Both the position numbers and the translations under genes were made by a program. A stretch of 64,000 bases of DNA from Candidatus Thorarchaeota archaeon (GTDB taxonomy: Archaea > Asgardarchaeota > Thorarchaeia > Thorarchaeales > Thorarchaeaceae), in the NCBI GenBank assembly GCA_020348985.1, contig CP070761.1, positions 1,790,931-1,854,930 on the forward strand, in the 5' to 3' direction. The notes below the pieces were generated by a model, which searched no databases, was not told the origin of the DNA, and worked only from the letters and a program-made list of their open reading frames with translations. This document shows, piece by piece, positions 61,538 to 64,000 of this stretch (within the stretch, counting starts at the first letter, position 1; the number at the start of each line of letters is the position of its first letter).

Positions 61538-62281
61538 CTACTGATTGAAGACCGTATCCATCAGCTTTCCGAAATCTGCGGCAGGATACGTTATTCGACT
61601 ATGTCTGAGTCCTAGATCTACAAACGTTTCAGCTGTTTTGATTGCGGTTTTCAGAGGATTCACTATTGGAATCGGGGGATTTTCGACAGCTTCGTCGGCC
61701 AGATTGAAAGCCATAGACATGCAGCCCAGGACAATGCTACCAGCACCGTTCTGTCTTGCCATCTCGACGCCTTTCGCTACCTGCTCGTGACTATCGCTCT
61801 TGCCTCCGCTCCACATGTCAGTCACACAGTCTTCTACAAACTCAACTGAGGCCAGCCTGGCTTCCAGCCCCATTTCCCTAATTCGGGCCCGTACTCCATC
61901 TCCTGATGCTTCACCGGCTCTAAGGATGGATAGTACACTGAATCGATCTGAAAGCATACATGCGAATAGGTATGAAGACTCGGCAGGGCCAATTACAGGA
62001 ATGTCCATCAGTTCTCTTGCAGGTTCTAGGCCCGGGTCTCCCGCACATCCGATCATAATCGCATCATACTTGCCTTCCTTTCGAATCTCCAAGAGCCTTC
62101 GTAGCATCGGCGCAACGGCCATGTGATGCTCAATAGCAGACTCGATGGAAAGTGGGCCCTCACCTACTTCCATCACGGAAACATTCGTGTCTGAGCGAGC
62201 AATCGCATTCGCTGTCTTTCTTCGTCGGTCGAGCTCTTCTTCAGGCATTCCGTCGCCAGGGAGTAGATAGAGGATTTCCAT
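61538..62281 (-). CDS. Aspartate/glutamate/hydantoin racemase family protein
   Basis: The 247-residue protein has the two catalytic cysteines of the family in MIGCAGDPG and VLGCMSMAF, with PVIGPAESS and PIVNPLKTAIKTAE around the active site. This is closest to hydantoin racemases. It would invert stereocentres of amino acids or hydantoins; the substrate is not known. AGGCGACG precedes ATG 62281. Confidence 0.88.
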   Translation of the reverse strand: MEILYLLPGDGMPEEELDRRRKTANAIARSDTNVSVMEVGEGPLSIESAIEHHMAVAPMLRRLLEIRKEGKYDAIMIGCAGDPGLEPARELMDIPVIGPAESSYLFACMLSDRFSVLSILRAGEASGDGVRARIREMGLEARLASVEFVEDCVTDMWSGGKSDSHEQVAKGVEMARQNGAGSIVLGCMSMAFNLADEAVENPPIPIVNPLKTAIKTAETFVDLGLRHSRITYPAADFGKLMDTVFNQ

Positions 62282-62321
62282 TTTCGTCGCCTCTAAACTC
62301 CGAGGTAGACAACCCTATTTC

Positions 62322-62397
62322 TCTTTCACGGAATAGTCCCAAAAGACCCAGACAAGCGTTCAGGACATGAATACTCAATGAACCCACGAGGAAGCTT
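62322..62397. repeat. Diverged direct repeat, copy A (upstream of the racemase)
   Basis: About three quarters of its bases match 63499-63573, including shared blocks GGAAT, CCCAAAAGAC, CAGACA and GAAAGCTT/GGAAGCTT. It has no good reading frame. Confidence 0.5.
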
Positions 62398-62510
62398 GTT
62401 CTTGGACCGAAGAAGACCACTAGGACATGAACTCATTTCATTGAGTCCAAGCACCTCTGCCGAAGCGTTTCCTAGATTTCTTCTATGGGGACACAACTAC
62501 TATACTGAAT

Positions 62511-63326
62511 TCAGCGTGTCTTTCTGATGATGATCACCAATACAATCAACACTACCGGCACACCAACTCCAATTATCAACCACTCTGTCGGAAAGCCCAC
62601 GCCTGGCTCAGTAGGAGTAGTATCAGTTGTTGGCGGGTCAAACTCGATTGAATCAAAGACTTCTACATTGTCTATTGCAGGTCCTGCTGGAGTTGAGAAT
62701 CTGAAATATCCAGACGCCGAATGGGTGTTGTCCTGCCCGGACATTCGATGAGTTCCATTAATCCACACGTTGAAGAGACCAGTTGAATCCCTTGTAATGT
62801 CTACATGGTATCCACCAAGAACATCCTGTTCTGTATGGTATTGTGCAATCTGTTGATCTTCGTTACCAGCGAATTTCTCAAGAATGAATCCTCTGAAACC
62901 ATGGTCGTCAGGAATCATTTCCGTTTTTAGTGCGTAGCCGTCCGGAATGCCGGTCGCAATGTCACTATCATCAGATATGAAGAACACGTAGAAATGGGTA
63001 AGACCGGGTTCGGTTGGTGGCGAGTTTATGTCGAAACTCCAAGTTCCGGTTGCTACAGTGCTAGGGTGAGATGCTAGATTCCATATCCACCCTCCCCCTT
63101 CGCCTGTGGCTCTTAACAAACCATCATCTGCTGAATAGTTACCATCAACTAGAACTGCCGGGACTGCTGTCATATTGATTCCATTGATTGTCCATCCAAC
63201 ATAGTTGCCGTCACTGAAGTCATCAGACCATACCATTGTAGCACTACTCTCAAGGGGCATGGAAACAACAGACAACAAAAGGATGCTACACGATAAAGTC
63301 AGAATTGTAGACCAATATCTACTCAT
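62511..63326 (-). CDS. Secreted protein with a beta-sandwich ectodomain and C-terminal anchor
   Basis: The 271-residue protein has a signal peptide (about 1-30) and an ectodomain starting WSDDFSDGNYVGWTI that resembles concanavalin-A-like jelly-roll domains (WSFDIN, YALKTEM, VDITRDSTGLFNVWINGT). A Thr/Pro-rich linker, a C-terminal span (about 245-265) and RKTR follow. It is probably a surface-bound carbohydrate or protein-binding protein. The start at ATG 63326 is chosen from the signal peptide; upstream in-frame TTG codons are possible. Confidence 0.7.
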   Translation of the reverse strand: MSRYWSTILTLSCSILLLSVVSMPLESSATMVWSDDFSDGNYVGWTINGINMTAVPAVLVDGNYSADDGLLRATGEGGGWIWNLASHPSTVATGTWSFDINSPPTEPGLTHFYVFFISDDSDIATGIPDGYALKTEMIPDDHGFRGFILEKFAGNEDQQIAQYHTEQDVLGGYHVDITRDSTGLFNVWINGTHRMSGQDNTHSASGYFRFSTPAGPAIDNVEVFDSIEFDPPTTDTTPTEPGVGFPTEWLIIGVGVPVVLIVLVIIIRKTR

Positions 63327-63498
63327 TTTCAATTCCAATCCTCCACCGACACGAAACAAGATTCTCCGAATCATTATCTATCTAAAAAGACTTATCGTAA
63401 TGGTGTCAATTCTGCGACCTCCTCAAAACCAAAAACATGTGGAGAGATCCTGCACAGGCAACTCTTCTCCCACTGTTAATCCCGGTCCATGTAGTCCT

Positions 63499-63573
63499 TC
63501 TTTCGTGGAATGGCCCCAAAAGACGCAGACACGCATTCATGACGAGAGAATCGATGAGCCCCTTGGAAAGCTT
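63499..63573. repeat. Diverged direct repeat, copy B (next to the rRNA promoter)
   Basis: Matches 62322-62397 as above. It ends in GGAAAGCTT, directly before the TATA box of the rRNA promoter. Confidence 0.5.
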
Positions 63574-63581
63574 TTTATTAT
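63574..63581 (+). promoter_or_regulatory. Probable rRNA operon promoter (TATA box)
   Basis: TTTATTAT after GGAAAGCTT, about 300 bp before 16S. Transcription would start near 63605. No closer TATA box is seen. Confidence 0.5.
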
Positions 63582-63604
63582 GACACATAGGGGTAAGTCT
63601 GCTT

Positions 63605-63877
63605 TCGCGTCATAAGGTGTCAGGCCGGATGCCGTCGGCGAGTGCCAAGCGATGATGGCCCGTGATTTCCAGGCGCGAGTACAAGATGCGGACGTGAGAT
63701 AGACCGGCGCGAATGTGTCGGAATCCCCTCAGGTCTAAGATACGCTCAGCAGTGTGCAGGTTATTACGGGTAAGCTATCTGCTACCTCGTCATGCCTGTA
63801 CTTCATCAAGTCAAGTTCAAGTGTGTAAAAAGTGTGTATGAGGTCTTTCCTTGCCATTCATACAATACTTAGGAACA
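63605..63877 (+). other. 16S rRNA 5' leader
   Basis: About 270 bp between the proposed start site and mature 16S, without a reading frame. It should contain the 5' half of the 16S processing stem, whose partner lies beyond the window. Confidence 0.4.
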
Positions 63878-64000
63878 ACTCTAGTTGATCCTGCTAGAGG
63901 ACACTGCTATCGGCTTGGGGTTAAGACATGCAAGTGGAACGGGCTCGCATCCGAGTCCGTCGCGAACGGCTCAGTAGTGTCGCTAACCTACCCTGTGGAG
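63878..64000 (+). rRNA. 16S rRNA, 5' end (partial)
   Basis: CTCTAGTTGATCCTGCTAGA is the conserved first helix, followed by GGACACTGCTATCGG, the TTAAGACATGCAAGT block and GCGAACGGCTCAGTAG, all as in archaeal 16S. It continues beyond the window. The helix uses CTAG/CTAG where most archaea have CCGG. ATGCAAGT is unusual against the ATGCGAGT of many archaea and should help place the organism. Confidence 0.95.

Noticed and set aside
1..64000. CRISPR arrays, intact transposases or a complete provirus
   Set aside because: I saw no regularly spaced repeats and no DDE, serine or tyrosine recombinase motifs. The only mobile-element evidence is the tRNA-Ile repeat pair and the tRNA-Leu truncation.

Overview
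The window looks like archaeal chromosomal DNA, most likely from an Asgard lineage such as Thorarchaeia. The domain-level call rests on a 16S rRNA 5' end at the right edge, three tRNA genes that all carry introns and encode CCA, a PCNA-binding FEN1, an archaeal Trm1, an archaeal UMP kinase, TATA boxes 25-35 bp upstream of transcripts, and Shine-Dalgarno motifs of the GGTGAT type. The lineage below domain level is an inference; aligning the 16S fragment would settle it.

Layout. 1-6.8 kb: trm1 (partial), a cyclophilin, an H+-pumping pyrophosphatase, a TIM-barrel protein, then an intron-containing tRNA-Ile. The 3' half of this tRNA is repeated exactly 847 bp downstream (43 bp), enclosing a membrane-protein gene: the footprint of a tRNA-targeted integrative element. 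6.8-17.4 kb: a nucleotidyltransferase, two tandem CoA-transferase/GNAT fusions divergent from an OFA-type MFS carrier, a GNAT, AMP-forming acetyl-CoA synthetase and a metallo-beta-lactamase-fold enzyme; together these suggest organic-acid/acyl-CoA metabolism. 17.4-30.4 kb: mixed oxidoreductases (LLM, SDR, AKR), methyltransferases, FEN1, a PadR/HAAS pair, and a divergent ICMT-like/TetR pair sharing two palindromic operators. 30.4-38.6 kb: an HDAC-family deacylase, a 964-aa P-loop NTPase of unknown role, a URO-D-like protein, family X polymerase with a PHP domain, and three consecutive micro-ORFs behind one TATA box.

38.6-47 kb: a regulator/nucleotidyltransferase/UvrA operon, a basic orphan protein, adjacent acidic (33 aa) and lysine-rich (29 aa) microproteins, and a divergent pair of proteins resembling the L-2-amino-thiazoline-4-carboxylate hydrolase family. 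Two further members lie at 17.8 and 37.5 kb. 47-48.5 kb: tRNA-Leu(CAA), a two-TM surface protein, a decayed TPR gene and a truncated tRNA-Leu copy that still has a TATA box. 48.5-63.4 kb: an ABC-2-like permease, UMP kinase overlapping a winged-helix gene, valyl-tRNA synthetase, archaeal class I aldolase, tRNA-Ala(CGC), a membrane protein/winged-helix pair, surface proteins and a racemase. 63.4-64 kb: the rRNA promoter, leader and start of 16S.

Most genes are short transcription units in alternating directions. No CRISPR array, intact transposase or integrase was seen. Start codons were chosen from Shine-Dalgarno spacing, TATA distance and family alignment, so several differ from the longest possible reading frame. 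TTG and GTG starts are common.
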